Below, piece after piece: positions 17,653 to 26,411 of a stretch of DNA of 64,000 nt. The DNA is from Actinomycetota bacterium. Its GTDB lineage: Bacteria; Actinomycetota; Geothermincolia; Fen-727; Anoxymicrobiaceae. The notes beneath the pieces were generated by a model. The model saw only the letters and a list, made by a program, of their open reading frames with translations, was not told where the DNA came from and did no database searches. How positions within the stretch are numbered: position 1 is the first letter of the stretch; each line of letters opens with the position of its first letter. The stretch spans positions 1 to 64,000 of the forward strand of contig JAHIMR010000048.1 of the NCBI GenBank assembly GCA_018896525.1, in the 5' to 3' direction. The position numbers were made by a program, and so were the translations under genes.

Positions 17653-18705
17653 CTACCGGTAGCGGACCGTGCCATCCCCCTCCACTATCTCCCCCACCTC
17701 GTACGCCCTGTACAGGTTCATGTCCAGGACCTGGAGCGCCTTCCTGACCCCGGTGGGCCCCACGACCAGGAGCATGCCCAGCCCCATGTTGAAAGTCCTG
17801 AGCATCTCGAACAGGTCTATCTCTCCCACCCGCTGAATGAACGTGAAGATGTTCTTCACCGGCCAGCATCCCAGGAATATCTCCGCGTTGACGCTGTCCG
17901 GAAGCACCCTCGGCAGGTTATCGGTTATGCCACCGCCGGTCACGTGCGCCACCGCCTTGAGGTCACATTCCCGGGCCACCTCTAACACGCCAGGCGCGTA
18001 AATGAACGAGGGCGTGAGCAACTCCCGCCCCAGCGGTAAGGAGAGTTCCCTGATCTTGTCGTCAAGGTTGAACTCCCCGGAGTCGAAAAGCAGCTTCCTG
18101 ACAAGCGAGAACCCGTTGGAGTGGAGCCCCGAGGACGCGATGCCTATGACCCTGTCCTCGGGCTTCACCCTCGAGCCGTCGATTATCCGGTCCTTCTCCA
18201 CTACCCCCACGCAGAAGCCGGCCAGGTCGTACTCCTCCGGCTCCATGACCCCGGGGTGCTCGGCTATCTCCCCCCCGACCAGGGAGCAGCCCGCCTTCCG
18301 GCAACCGTCCGCGATGCCGCCCACGATCTCGGCGATGCGTTCGGGCACCACCTCGCCGGTCGCGATGTAATCCTGGAAGAACAGCGGCTCCGCTCCACAG
18401 GCGACCACGTCGTCGACGCACATCGCTACCAGGTCGATACCCACGGTGTCGTGCTTGTCCAGCATCCGGGCCAGCTTGAGCTTGGTGCCCACGCCGTCTG
18501 TCCCCGATACCAGTACCGGCTTCTCGTAGCGGGACGGGTCAATCTCAAACATCGAGCTGAAGCCACCAACGCCGGCCAGCACCTCTGGCCTCAAGGTGGG
18601 TCCGGCCTTCTCCCTGATGAGTTCCACCGCCCGGGAGGCGGCGCCAATATCGACACCGGCCCACTTATAATCTTTCCTGGCCTCTTCTTTCCCCGCTTCT
18701 TCCAC
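17653..18705 (-). CDS. purM: Phosphoribosylformylglycinamidine cyclo-ligase (AIR synthetase)
   Basis: It closes the imidazole ring, converting FGAM and ATP to AIR. The 350-residue protein shows the PurM hallmarks: YKWAGVDIGAASRAVELI, LVSGTDGVGTKLKLA, GIDLVAMCVDDVVACGAEPL with FFQDYIATG, ALVGGEIAEHPGVM-like (here SLVGGEIAEHPG), and AHVTGGGITDNLPRVLP. It begins 17 bp after purF, so the two are co-transcribed. The ATG at 18705 is taken; the first ~12 residues are charged and poorly conserved, so a slightly later start is possible. Confidence 0.95.
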   Translation of the reverse strand: MEEAGKEEARKDYKWAGVDIGAASRAVELIREKAGPTLRPEVLAGVGGFSSMFEIDPSRYEKPVLVSGTDGVGTKLKLARMLDKHDTVGIDLVAMCVDDVVACGAEPLFFQDYIATGEVVPERIAEIVGGIADGCRKAGCSLVGGEIAEHPGVMEPEEYDLAGFCVGVVEKDRIIDGSRVKPEDRVIGIASSGLHSNGFSLVRKLLFDSGEFNLDDKIRELSLPLGRELLTPSFIYAPGVLEVARECDLKAVAHVTGGGITDNLPRVLPDSVNAEIFLGCWPVKNIFTFIQRVGEIDLFEMLRTFNMGLGMLLVVGPTGVRKALQVLDMNLYRAYEVGEIVEGDGTVRYR

Positions 18706-18722
18706 GATCTCGGGTACTCCTT

Positions 18723-20207
18723 TCAGGCGGGCGACTTCTCCTCCAGCCGGAACTTGGACATCATCAAGTTGTCCGGCACATCTATCGGGTATATGTCGTT
18801 AAAGCAGGCGGTGCAGAACTTATCCCTGGGCGACCCGCAGGATTTGACCAGGTTGTCCATTCCGAGGTAGTAAAGCGAATCAGCGCCGAGGAACTCCGTT
18901 ATCTCCCCAACGGTCTGGCTGGAGGCGATAAGCTCACTGCGCACCGCGGTATCTATGCCGTAGAAGCACGGATACTGAATCGGCGGTGAGCTGATCCTCA
19001 GGTGGACCTCCCGCGCCCCCGCTTCCTTCAGTATCTCCACTATCTTGCGGCTGGTGGTCCCCCTGACAATGGAGTCGTCCACCACCACCAACCTTTTCCC
19101 CTCTATCACCTGCTTCAGCGGGTTCAGCTTTATCCTGACCCCTAACTGCCTTATGGACTGTGAGGGCTCTATGAATGTTCGGCCTATGTATCGGTTCTTG
19201 ATAAGGCCCTGGCCGAACGGGATACGCGACTTCTCGGCGAAACCAATCGCCGAGGGAACCCCCGAGTCCGGCACCCCTATGACGATGTCCGCCTCCACCG
19301 GGGCCTCCTCGGCCAGGTGCATGCCCATCTCCTTGCGCGCGTTGTACAGCACGCGGTCGTAGAGGATGCTGTCGGGCCGCGCGAAGTAGATGAACTCGAA
19401 TATGCAAAGCGCCGGGCGTGCCGGCGGCGCGAACCGGCGGGATTTGATACCGTCCCTGTTCATAAACACCATCTCCCCCGGCTCGACCTCGCGGAGATAC
19501 TTCGCTCCCACAACGTCGAGTGCCGCCGTTTCGCTTGCCAGGAACGTACCGCCGTTCCTGGTCCCGATACACAGAGGGCGGATGCCGTGGGGGTCCCGGA
19601 CGCCGAAGAGTCCTTCCTCGGTGAGTATTACCACCGAGTAGGCACCGCGCATCCGGGGGAACACCTCCTCTATCGCCCCCTCGGTTGTAGGAGAATCGGA
19701 ACTGTTGAGAAGCGCGCAGATTACCTCGGTGTCCGTGGTGGAAGTGAAGGTGGAACCTCTCTCGAGGAGCCATTCACGTAGCTCACTCGTGTTCACCAGG
19801 TTCCCGTTATGGGCCAGGGCGAGCGGCCCGCGCCGTGTCGCCTCGTATAATGGCTGCGCGTTCTCCCAGTGGGTGGAACCGGTGGTCGAGTAGCGGACGT
19901 GCCCTATTGCGTAGTCGCCCTTCAGAGTGACGAAGCTGTTCTCATCGAAGACCTGGGAAACCAGCCCCATATCCTTTACAACCAGGATTCCGTCCCCGCT
20001 GGTCACCGCGATGCCGGCGCTCTCCTGCCCCCTGTGCTGGAGGGCGTATAGCCCGAAGTACGTGACCCTGGCGACGTCCTCCCCGGGGGCATAGACACCG
20101 AATACACCACACTCCTCCTCCGGTGAATCGCCCCGGCTCAACGTGGTGAGCACACTATCGGCCACACTGCTTTCGCTCAAACGCGGCCCCTTGAGGTCAA
20201 CCAACAT
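18723..20207 (-). CDS. purF: Amidophosphoribosyltransferase
   Basis: It performs the first committed step of purine synthesis, making phosphoribosylamine from PRPP and glutamine. The glutaminase nucleophile follows a ~32-residue propeptide (EEECGVFGVY), which is removed in mature enzymes of this type. Then come LQHRGQESAGIAV, GHVRYSTTGS and LALAHNGNLVNT. The phosphoribosyltransferase site is VVDDSIVRGTTS. Cysteines at CIFEFIYFARPDS and the C-terminal SCGSPRDKFCTACF fit the oxygen-sensitive [4Fe-4S] form known from Bacillus. A gap of 166 bp separates it from purL upstream. End-product inhibition by purine nucleotides is typical of the family. Confidence 0.95.
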   Translation of the reverse strand: MLVDLKGPRLSESSVADSVLTTLSRGDSPEEECGVFGVYAPGEDVARVTYFGLYALQHRGQESAGIAVTSGDGILVVKDMGLVSQVFDENSFVTLKGDYAIGHVRYSTTGSTHWENAQPLYEATRRGPLALAHNGNLVNTSELREWLLERGSTFTSTTDTEVICALLNSSDSPTTEGAIEEVFPRMRGAYSVVILTEEGLFGVRDPHGIRPLCIGTRNGGTFLASETAALDVVGAKYLREVEPGEMVFMNRDGIKSRRFAPPARPALCIFEFIYFARPDSILYDRVLYNARKEMGMHLAEEAPVEADIVIGVPDSGVPSAIGFAEKSRIPFGQGLIKNRYIGRTFIEPSQSIRQLGVRIKLNPLKQVIEGKRLVVVDDSIVRGTTSRKIVEILKEAGAREVHLRISSPPIQYPCFYGIDTAVRSELIASSQTVGEITEFLGADSLYYLGMDNLVKSCGSPRDKFCTACFNDIYPIDVPDNLMMSKFRLEEKSPA

Positions 20208-20373
20208 CCCTCTGTCCCCGGTCCCCCCTATTATTACCTAAAAACCGGCCGGTTCGCCGTTATGGTAAAAGTTTTTCCATCTTTTTATAATAAAATATCA
20301 GGTCTTGCCTCCCGCCTGACGGGTTGCCCCGGACCTCGCCTGAAGACACGGCCTTCAGGTGGTCGCTCGCTGC
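20208..20373. promoter_or_regulatory. purL-purF intergenic region with AT-rich patch and hairpin
   Basis: On the minus strand an AT-rich tract (20276-20299) lies about 70-90 bases ahead of purF, and CCTGAAG...CTTCAGG (20339-20359) can form a 7-bp hairpin just after purL. A promoter or attenuator for purF-M-N is plausible, but I cannot assign clear -35 and -10 boxes. Confidence 0.3.
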
Positions 20374-22560
20374 CTATGAACCCGCCAGCATCCGCTCGAG
20401 CGCTTCCTCGTAGGTGGACCTCATCTCTGAAAGCGAAAGCGAAAACGCGCCCGCCTCCAGGCGGTCCCCCCCGGTGGTGCCGATAACCCGGGCCGGCACG
20501 CCGGCCTCTACGGCAATCCCCTCCAGCGCGGAGAGGTTGTCCTCGCTAACGCTCACAATGGCCCTCGCCTGCGACTCGCTGAAAGCGGCCACAAACGGTG
20601 GAAGCCCCCCGGGCATCTGGACGCTCGCCCCTATGCCACCCTGCAGGCACGACTCGGCCAGGGCGACCGCGAGCCCGCCCTCGCTCAGGTCATGCGCCGA
20701 GGAGAGCAGGCGAGCCGAGGCTGCACGGGTAAGGCACTCCACCAGCGCCTTCTCCGCGGCCCAGTCAACCACCGGCGGCCGGCCGGCCACCTTGCCGTGA
20801 ATGACCTTCAGGTACTCGCTCCCCCCGAGTTCGTCACCGGTATCCCCCAGGAGCACGATGCTGTCGCCTTCCGCGGCAAAGGCGGAGCCCACCCTGTCCC
20901 CAACGTCCTCGAGAAGGCCGAGCATCCCGATGACCGGCGTTGGGTAGATCGCCTCGCCGAAAGACTCGTTATAGAAACTGACATTGCCGCCTACCACCGG
21001 CGTCGCAAGCTGCCGGCATCCCTCCGCGAGCCCTTCCACGCACCTGCAGAACTGCCAGAATATCCCCGGCTTCTCGGGGTTGCCGAAGTTGAGGCAGTTG
21101 GTGACCGCGATGGGCCTGGCCCCGGTGCAGGCCACGTTCCTGCCGCTCTCGGCGACGGCTATCTGGGCCCCCACGTAAGGGTCCAGGTAACAGTAGCGCC
21201 CGTTACAGTCGCAGGAGAGGGCTATGCCTTTCTCCAGCGGCTTTGTCCTGAGGACCGCGGCGTCGCTCCCCGGGAGAACAACCGTGTTCACCCTCACCAT
21301 GTGATCGTACTGCTCAAAGACCCACCGTCTGCTGCAGATGTTGGCTGAGCCGAGCAGTTCCAGGAGCGCCTTCCCCATGTCCTCCGGCGGCGAGAGTGTG
21401 CCGGTGTCGAACCCGGTGACACGGTCAATGTAATCGGGCTTCTCCGCGTCACGGTGATACTCCGGGCCGCGGGCCAGAGAGCTCGCCGGCACCTCGGCCA
21501 CGACCTCGCCGCCGGAGAGAAGCCGCAGCATGTCGCCCTCGGTCACCACCCCCACCGGCGTCGCGTCAACGCCCCACTTCCGGCAGACGGAAAGCACTTC
21601 CTCGAGGTCCTCCTCGGAGCAAATCGCGAACATCCGCTCCTGGGACTCCGACATCATTATCTCGATGGGCTCCATGCCGGGCTCCCTGAGCGGCACCTTC
21701 GAGATGTCCACGTCCATCCCGCATCCGCCCCGCTCGGCGGTCTCGCAGGTCGCGCAGGTCAGCCCGGCGCCGCCGAAGTCCTGGAGCCCCAGCAGGAGGT
21801 CTTTCTCCAGCATCTCCAGGCACACCTCTATCAAGAGCTTCTCGGTGAACGGGTCACCGACCTGGACGCTCGGGCGCTTCTGCTCGGAGTTCTCGTCGAA
21901 CTCCTGGGAGGCCAGGACGCTCACGCCCCCGATGCCGTCCCTGCCGGTGCCCGAGCCAATGAGGACCCCTACGCTTCCCGGCTCTGAGGCCTGCCCCTTG
22001 ATGAGCCGCTCGACGGGCATGACGCCCAGGCACATCACGTTCACCAGTGGGTTCTCCTCGTACGCTTCCTCGAAGTAGATATCGCCCGCGACGGTTGGAA
22101 TCCCCAGGCAGTTCCCGTACGACGCGATCCCCGCCACGACTCCCTCGAACAGGTAGCGGGTACGCGCGCTGTCAAGCGACCCGAACCTCAAGGGGTCGAG
22201 GCACGCTATCGGCCGCGCTCCCATGGTGAAGATGTCCCTTACTATGCCGCCGACACCGGTCGCGGCGCCCTGGAAAGGCTCCACCGCGCTTGGGTGGTTG
22301 TGGGACTCCATCTTGAACACCACCGCCATCCCGTCCCCGATGTCCACCACACCGGCGTTCTCGCCGGGGCCCAGGAGCACCCTGGGACCCTCGGTGGGAA
22401 GCTTCTGTAGCTGCTCCTTCGAACTCTTGTAACTGCAGTGCTCGGACCACATGACCGAGTACATCCCCAGTTCGACCTTGTTGGGCTCGCGCCCGAGGGT
22501 CTCCACTATCCTCTGGTACTCCTCGGTGGTAAGGCCCAGTTCCTCGTATAGCTCAGGCAA
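20374..22560 (-). CDS. purL: Phosphoribosylformylglycinamidine synthase, PurL subunit (small type)
   Basis: It amidates FGAR to FGAM. The 728-residue length is that of the small PurL, which works with separate PurS and PurQ subunits. Motifs include GREPNKVELGMYSVMWSEHC at the N-terminus, VVFKMESHNHPSAVEPFQGA, GVGGIVRDIFTMGARPIA and CDCNGRYCYLDPYVGAQ. Twin AIR-synthetase-like halves are visible. No purQ or purS occurs in the window, so they must lie elsewhere. It heads the minus-strand purine run. A 164-bp palindromic element begins about 20 bp upstream of its start, which leaves little native promoter DNA. Confidence 0.95.
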   Translation of the reverse strand: MPELYEELGLTTEEYQRIVETLGREPNKVELGMYSVMWSEHCSYKSSKEQLQKLPTEGPRVLLGPGENAGVVDIGDGMAVVFKMESHNHPSAVEPFQGAATGVGGIVRDIFTMGARPIACLDPLRFGSLDSARTRYLFEGVVAGIASYGNCLGIPTVAGDIYFEEAYEENPLVNVMCLGVMPVERLIKGQASEPGSVGVLIGSGTGRDGIGGVSVLASQEFDENSEQKRPSVQVGDPFTEKLLIEVCLEMLEKDLLLGLQDFGGAGLTCATCETAERGGCGMDVDISKVPLREPGMEPIEIMMSESQERMFAICSEEDLEEVLSVCRKWGVDATPVGVVTEGDMLRLLSGGEVVAEVPASSLARGPEYHRDAEKPDYIDRVTGFDTGTLSPPEDMGKALLELLGSANICSRRWVFEQYDHMVRVNTVVLPGSDAAVLRTKPLEKGIALSCDCNGRYCYLDPYVGAQIAVAESGRNVACTGARPIAVTNCLNFGNPEKPGIFWQFCRCVEGLAEGCRQLATPVVGGNVSFYNESFGEAIYPTPVIGMLGLLEDVGDRVGSAFAAEGDSIVLLGDTGDELGGSEYLKVIHGKVAGRPPVVDWAAEKALVECLTRAASARLLSSAHDLSEGGLAVALAESCLQGGIGASVQMPGGLPPFVAAFSESQARAIVSVSEDNLSALEGIAVEAGVPARVIGTTGGDRLEAGAFSLSLSEMRSTYEEALERMLAGS

Positions 22561-22580
22561 CTTAACCGCTCCCTGTTGTT

Positions 22581-22747
22581 AGTGCCCCGTCTCACAAATA
22601 CAATGGCATTCGAACGCCGCTGCATCCACACCGGCCGCGTTCCGCTCCCTCGACGTACTCCAAGAGTACGACTCGGTCGCGCGCCTTGCCGGAGCGGCGC
22701 ATCGACGCTCTCGGTGCGTCACCGTATCTATGAGACGGGACACACTA
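22581..22747 (-). repeat. 164-bp palindromic element, copy 3
   Basis: This is the inverse orientation of copies 1-2. It starts AGTGCCCCGTCTCACAAATA and ends at GACGGGACACACTA, with the central GACGTACT-CCAAG-AGTACGAC hairpin partly degraded. Its right end contains the stop codon of the moaD-like gene; its left end lies close to the purL start. Confidence 0.85.
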
Positions 22748-22993
22748 GCCGCCGCCCAGCGGCGGGAAGATTGACACGACGTCGTCGGGCTTCAGGCGGG
22801 TCCTCTTTCCCTTCATATGTATCACGTTCTTGCCGTTTACCAGGATACTGCTTATCTTCAGGTACCTGCGCAGTTCCCCGTCGTAGTCGGTGGAAAGCCG
22901 CTGCAGGACCTCCTTCACCGAACCGGCCTGGATTTGGGCCTCCCGTTCCCCGGTGACCTTCCTCAAGGATGCATAGAACTTGACAGTAGGCAT
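22745..22993 (-). CDS. MoaD/ThiS-family ubiquitin-like sulfur carrier
   Basis: This 82-residue beta-grasp protein starts VKFYASLRKVTGE, has ILVNGKNVIHMKGKRTRLKP in the middle and ends in SIFPPLGGG. A C-terminal diglycine is the site of thiocarboxylation in MoaD and ThiS; here there are three glycines before the stop. It lies 28 bp downstream of the aldehyde ferredoxin oxidoreductase gene in the same operon. Its most likely job is sulfur delivery to the tungstopterin cofactor or an equivalent AOR-specific role. The stop codon falls within the end of the adjacent palindromic element, so the extra glycine or the stop itself may derive from that insertion. Confidence 0.85.
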   Translation of the reverse strand: MPTVKFYASLRKVTGEREAQIQAGSVKEVLQRLSTDYDGELRRYLKISSILVNGKNVIHMKGKRTRLKPDDVVSIFPPLGGG

Positions 22994-23021
22994 ACCCTCA
23001 CTCCCAACCGTGAACCATACG

Positions 23022-24926
23022 TCAGGCCCGCATCCCCAGCCTGCGGAGCGTGTCGTGCTTCGGCGCCCCGTTGGCGTCGAGCCCGCGGACCCGGTAGTAG
23101 ATGCGTATCATTTGATTGAGCGGCACCGTCGTGTCGGTGCCACCCTCCTGGACCTGGTGGGTCGAGCGCCTGGGAAGGGTGTCGTCAGCCCCGGTGAAAC
23201 CCTCCCGGGCGTTGAACAATCTCTCTATCATGTAGGTGCGCAACCCGATCTCCAGGAACTTGCCGAAGGTCATCTTCATCCCGGTGAGGTCGGTAATCAC
23301 CCTGGGGTGCTGCATGAGCGCCATGGGAGGCACGAACGCCAGCATCTTCGGGAACCTGAGAATGAGCTCCATCATCGGGCCCATCAACTCCAGGGACTTG
23401 GCCACCACGCGGTACACGTTTCCGTGGGGATTGAGCTCGATCGCCTGCTTGGGAATGGTCGTGAACCCGGTGAACTGGCAGCTCCCCGAGTCTGACAGCG
23501 CGTCCAGCATGGTCTGCAGCATGGCGGTAAGCTGGGGCTTGGCCCTTGTGGTGAGCGGGTCCATCGTCAGGGGCCCGTTGGCCTCGAAGTAGACCATGTA
23601 TCCACCGCCTATATGGCAGCCGCCGCGGTTGGCTATCGCGTAGCCGAGGCCGTGGCCGACCGCGCCCCGGGGCTCGTAGGCGGGAAGCTCCAGGCCCTTG
23701 ACCTCCATAGCATAATCCTTGCCACCGTACTTCTCGGAGAGGCGCTTCACGCCATCGGCGAGGTCGTCGCCGATGCCGCGCCGATTGGCAATATCGTCGA
23801 TGACCCCGGAGATGTTGTCCACCTTTCCGAACTCCAGGCCGTTGTCCCACAGGCCGTTCTCGTTGAGCTCCATGGCGAACCCCAGCACGTTGCCGAGCGA
23901 TACCGTGTCCACCCCCACGAGGTCCGCCTGGTAGTTCCAGTCGCAGATGAGGCCGAGGTCCGGGTTCTCCAGGTTCGGCCCCAGCAACCCCAGCGTCTCG
24001 TACTCCGGACCCTTGACATTCTTGCCGTCAACCTCCACTCGCCGGCCGCATTTGATGACACAGGACGCGCAGCCGAAGTTTCCGGTGAGCCTGGTCTCCG
24101 CGAGTGTTTCGCCGCTCACCGCATCGGCTTCGGCAAACGACCCCCGCTTGAAATTGTGAGTGGGCAGCGTGTTGGCCGCGTTACAACGGTTGATGAAGAC
24201 GGCGGTCCCATACTCCGGCATCATCTCGCCGGTGGAAGGGTGCTCCTTGAGAATCTCCACCCACTTCCTGACGTCTTTCTTGAACTTCTCGGGATTCGCC
24301 TTGGGCACTTTATGGTTTCCTTTGGCGGTTATTGCCTTGATGTTCTTGGAGCCCATTACCGCGCCCGCCCCGCCACGGCCGAGGGCCCTCTCCTGCGATA
24401 TTATGCAGGCGTAGAGCACGGCGTTCTCCCCGGCGGGGCCGATCACCATCTTGCCGGTCCCCTTTGGAAGCTTCTCCTGGGCCTCCTCGGTGGTAAGCCC
24501 CCAGAGGTCCTTGGCGTCCTTGAGCTCCACTTCCCCGTCCTCGATGTGTATCCAGGTGGGCTTGGATGCCTTTCCCCTGAGGATGAGGCCGTCAAAGCCG
24601 GCCCTCTTCAGGAACATTCCGAAGTTGCCCCCACAGTTGCAGGAGAGAATCCCACCTGTAAGTGGAGACTTGGTGGTCACGTTGAACCTGCTGGTGCACG
24701 GTGCCCCGGAGTTCACCAGCGGTCCGGTGTTGACGATGAAAACGTTCTCCTCGCCCAGGGGGTTAACACCTTTTGACAACGTGTCGTAGAGTATCTTGCT
24801 GGCGAGACCTTTGCTGCCGAGATACGCCTCCAGCATCTCATCGGTCACATCGTACTCCCCGACCTTGCCGGTAGAGAGGTCGATATCCAGGAACCTGCCC
24901 AAATAACCGCTGTACTTCGTGCTCAT
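23022..24926 (-). CDS. aor: Aldehyde ferredoxin oxidoreductase (tungsten enzyme)
   Basis: It oxidises aldehydes to acids with ferredoxin as acceptor, using a tungsto-bispterin and a [4Fe-4S] cluster. The 634-residue length is normal. N-terminal pterin-binding domain: LGRFLDIDLSTGKV, GPLVNSGAPCTSRFNVTTKS, LTGGILSCNCGGNFG and ALGRGGAGAVMGSKNIKAI. Cluster ligands are in GCASCVIKCG, and the fourth is probably the Cys in DSGSCQFTGF. Substrate range cannot be read from sequence. ATG at 24926 follows AAGGAGCAGTGAG. It is co-transcribed with the moaD-like gene and lies downstream of fdhD-mobA, so cofactor supply is local. It implies anaerobic peptide or aldehyde metabolism. Confidence 0.95.
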   Translation of the reverse strand: MSTKYSGYLGRFLDIDLSTGKVGEYDVTDEMLEAYLGSKGLASKILYDTLSKGVNPLGEENVFIVNTGPLVNSGAPCTSRFNVTTKSPLTGGILSCNCGGNFGMFLKRAGFDGLILRGKASKPTWIHIEDGEVELKDAKDLWGLTTEEAQEKLPKGTGKMVIGPAGENAVLYACIISQERALGRGGAGAVMGSKNIKAITAKGNHKVPKANPEKFKKDVRKWVEILKEHPSTGEMMPEYGTAVFINRCNAANTLPTHNFKRGSFAEADAVSGETLAETRLTGNFGCASCVIKCGRRVEVDGKNVKGPEYETLGLLGPNLENPDLGLICDWNYQADLVGVDTVSLGNVLGFAMELNENGLWDNGLEFGKVDNISGVIDDIANRRGIGDDLADGVKRLSEKYGGKDYAMEVKGLELPAYEPRGAVGHGLGYAIANRGGCHIGGGYMVYFEANGPLTMDPLTTRAKPQLTAMLQTMLDALSDSGSCQFTGFTTIPKQAIELNPHGNVYRVVAKSLELMGPMMELILRFPKMLAFVPPMALMQHPRVITDLTGMKMTFGKFLEIGLRTYMIERLFNAREGFTGADDTLPRRSTHQVQEGGTDTTVPLNQMIRIYYRVRGLDANGAPKHDTLRRLGMRA

Positions 24927-25260
24927 CTCACTGCTCCTTGTTAGACTTAGACCTGTTTTCGTAGTTGATTATAACAAGTTTCGGGGTCTTGCCCCGGGCA
25001 GTTGCATAATGCACGTCCGGGGCCAGGCCCCTGGGGTGCGTTTTGTGGCTTTTGTTTATTTGTGAGGGAGGGGTCTCGCCCCGGGGCATATGCATTGTGG
25101 GGCGAGGGTTCAAGTAGAGTATTGAACGTCACATGCCCGGGGATGGCGTTCTTGTCTGACGTTATCGTGGCAAAGCGTGGTGCCAGGCACCTGTGTTGCA
25201 TTATCGCGAGTGGTCTGTGTGGAAAGTCGAACGGCAACACCTGAGCCAGGCACCGTTTGG
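24927..25260. other. Intergenic block of short GC-rich palindromes
   Basis: No gene is visible. The block has several symmetric cores: CCGGGGCCAGGCCCCTGGGG (25018-25037), GGTGCCAGGCACC (25178-25190), CGCCCCGGGGC and CTTGCCCCGGGCAG. They recall the cores of the repeat arrays at 4.2, 38.0 and 50.2 kb. The block separates the fdhD-mobA operon from aor. Confidence 0.6.
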
Positions 25261-25806
25261 TCAGAAGCAGCCGAGCTGGCACCTGCTTAGCTTTATCTCC
25301 AGCAGGTCCAGCGCCCGACCGACGAGCGGAACCGGCACCTCCAGGTCTGCGGCGATCCAGTGCGCCTGAGCGCATGTGACCCTGTTATCCGCCGCCGCCG
25401 CCTTCACCGCCTCGATCACATTTTCCGGTATCTCTTCCGACAATATATTACCTCCCGTGATTGCCAGTGAGATGTCAAGGACCTTATCGAACGCCCTGCG
25501 ACGTCCTTTCTCGTCCCTGTATATCAGTACTTTCTTCGCCCCGACGGCGTCCTTGATCATTCGTTCCATGCCAAGTTCACTCTCGCCCTGGAAACCAGTG
25601 CCCCACTCCACCAGGACCATGTCCGCTCCCTCGCCCCTGGCGACCTCCTCCAGGGGAACGTCGATGAGAAGCACCGAAAGGTCCGCCGAACCGCCGGGGG
25701 GCGGGGCTTCAGTCAACACCTCGACCCGTTTGACAGGTAACCGGGTACGAAGGTACTCGACCAGCGCCCTTGACGGCGCGCTCCCGCTGACCCATACCGT
25801 CTTCAC
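25261..25806 (-). CDS. Protein of unknown function in the fdhD-mobA operon
   Basis: This 181-residue cytoplasmic protein is not one I recognise by name. Residues 1-115 look like an alpha/beta fold: KTVWVSGSAPSRALVEYLR, LSVLLIDVPLEEVA and MVLVEWGTGF. The last 55 residues look helical, like a small winged-helix or specificity module, and end abruptly in SRCQLGCF. The GTG start at 25806 overlaps the mobA stop by 4 bases (GTGA) and follows GGAGGATT, so it is coupled to mobA. Position implies a role in molybdenum/tungsten cofactor handling or its regulation. The terminal Cys pair could bind metal or an iron-sulfur cluster. Longer in-frame starts would overlap mobA extensively and are rejected. Confidence 0.7.
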   Translation of the reverse strand: MKTVWVSGSAPSRALVEYLRTRLPVKRVEVLTEAPPPGGSADLSVLLIDVPLEEVARGEGADMVLVEWGTGFQGESELGMERMIKDAVGAKKVLIYRDEKGRRRAFDKVLDISLAITGGNILSEEIPENVIEAVKAAAADNRVTCAQAHWIAADLEVPVPLVGRALDLLEIKLSRCQLGCF

Positions 25807-26411
25807 GTCAATCCTCCGTTCGCCAGACCGGCGGCCTTTCTCATGTCCTCCGGTGAGTTTATGTTGAGCAGCAACCTCCCGGTAGAGTCGAAGCCCAGCA
25901 GTTCTTCCCACCGTACGTACTTTACCAGGACCTCGTCGTAGAAATCGGTCACCTTGAGGTTTCCGGAACCGATCTGTCGTCCGATTACATCCGCGCAATC
26001 CCTCCGGTAGGCGGCGTAAAGCGGCTCCAGGCCCTCCGGTGTACGGGGGACCGCGACCTGGAAACCGGGGAGGTTCTCCATGATGAAGACGATGGCGTCC
26101 CTGTTGATGAACGGCATGTCACAGGCCATCACGAAGTTATCCTCCGAGCCCGACAGCTCGAGGCCGCTCAGTATCCCGCCCAGGGGCCCTTTCCCGCTGA
26201 CCTTCTCCTCCACCACCCGGACTCCGCCCCCCCGGTAGACAGAAAGACCCTCCATCCTCCCCGCGTTTCCCACGATAAGGGTCTCGGTGAACAGGCCTCC
26301 CGTGACCTGAAGCTGGATATCGATAACGCGCCTGCCCCCCACCTCCATAAACGCCTTTTCCCCGGGCATCCTGATGCTCGCGCCTCCCGCGAGTATGATC
26401 CCGGTCGCCAT
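25803..26411 (-). CDS. mobA: Molybdenum cofactor guanylyltransferase
   Basis: It attaches GMP to molybdopterin to make the dinucleotide cofactor. The nucleotide-binding N-terminus is ATGIILAGGASIRMPGEKAF, a variant of the LAGGxSxRMGxDK motif. FVMACDMPFINRDAI carries the Mg-binding Asp. GLEPLYAAYRRDC follows. Length is 202 residues, as usual. The ATG at 26411 overlaps the fdhD stop (TGATG) and the gene overlaps the next one by GTGA, so all three are coupled. Classical AORs carry tungsto-bispterin without a nucleotide, so MobA may serve another enzyme such as a formate dehydrogenase encoded elsewhere. Confidence 0.9.
   Translation of the reverse strand: MATGIILAGGASIRMPGEKAFMEVGGRRVIDIQLQVTGGLFTETLIVGNAGRMEGLSVYRGGGVRVVEEKVSGKGPLGGILSGLELSGSEDNFVMACDMPFINRDAIVFIMENLPGFQVAVPRTPEGLEPLYAAYRRDCADVIGRQIGSGNLKVTDFYDEVLVKYVRWEELLGFDSTGRLLLNINSPEDMRKAAGLANGGLT

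Noticed and set aside
22581-22747. tRNA-like TTCGAAT and GTTCGAATGC segments in the repeat copies
   Set aside because: The T-loop-like string is part of the palindromic element in every copy; no cloverleaf, anticodon stem or acceptor stem could be built around it.
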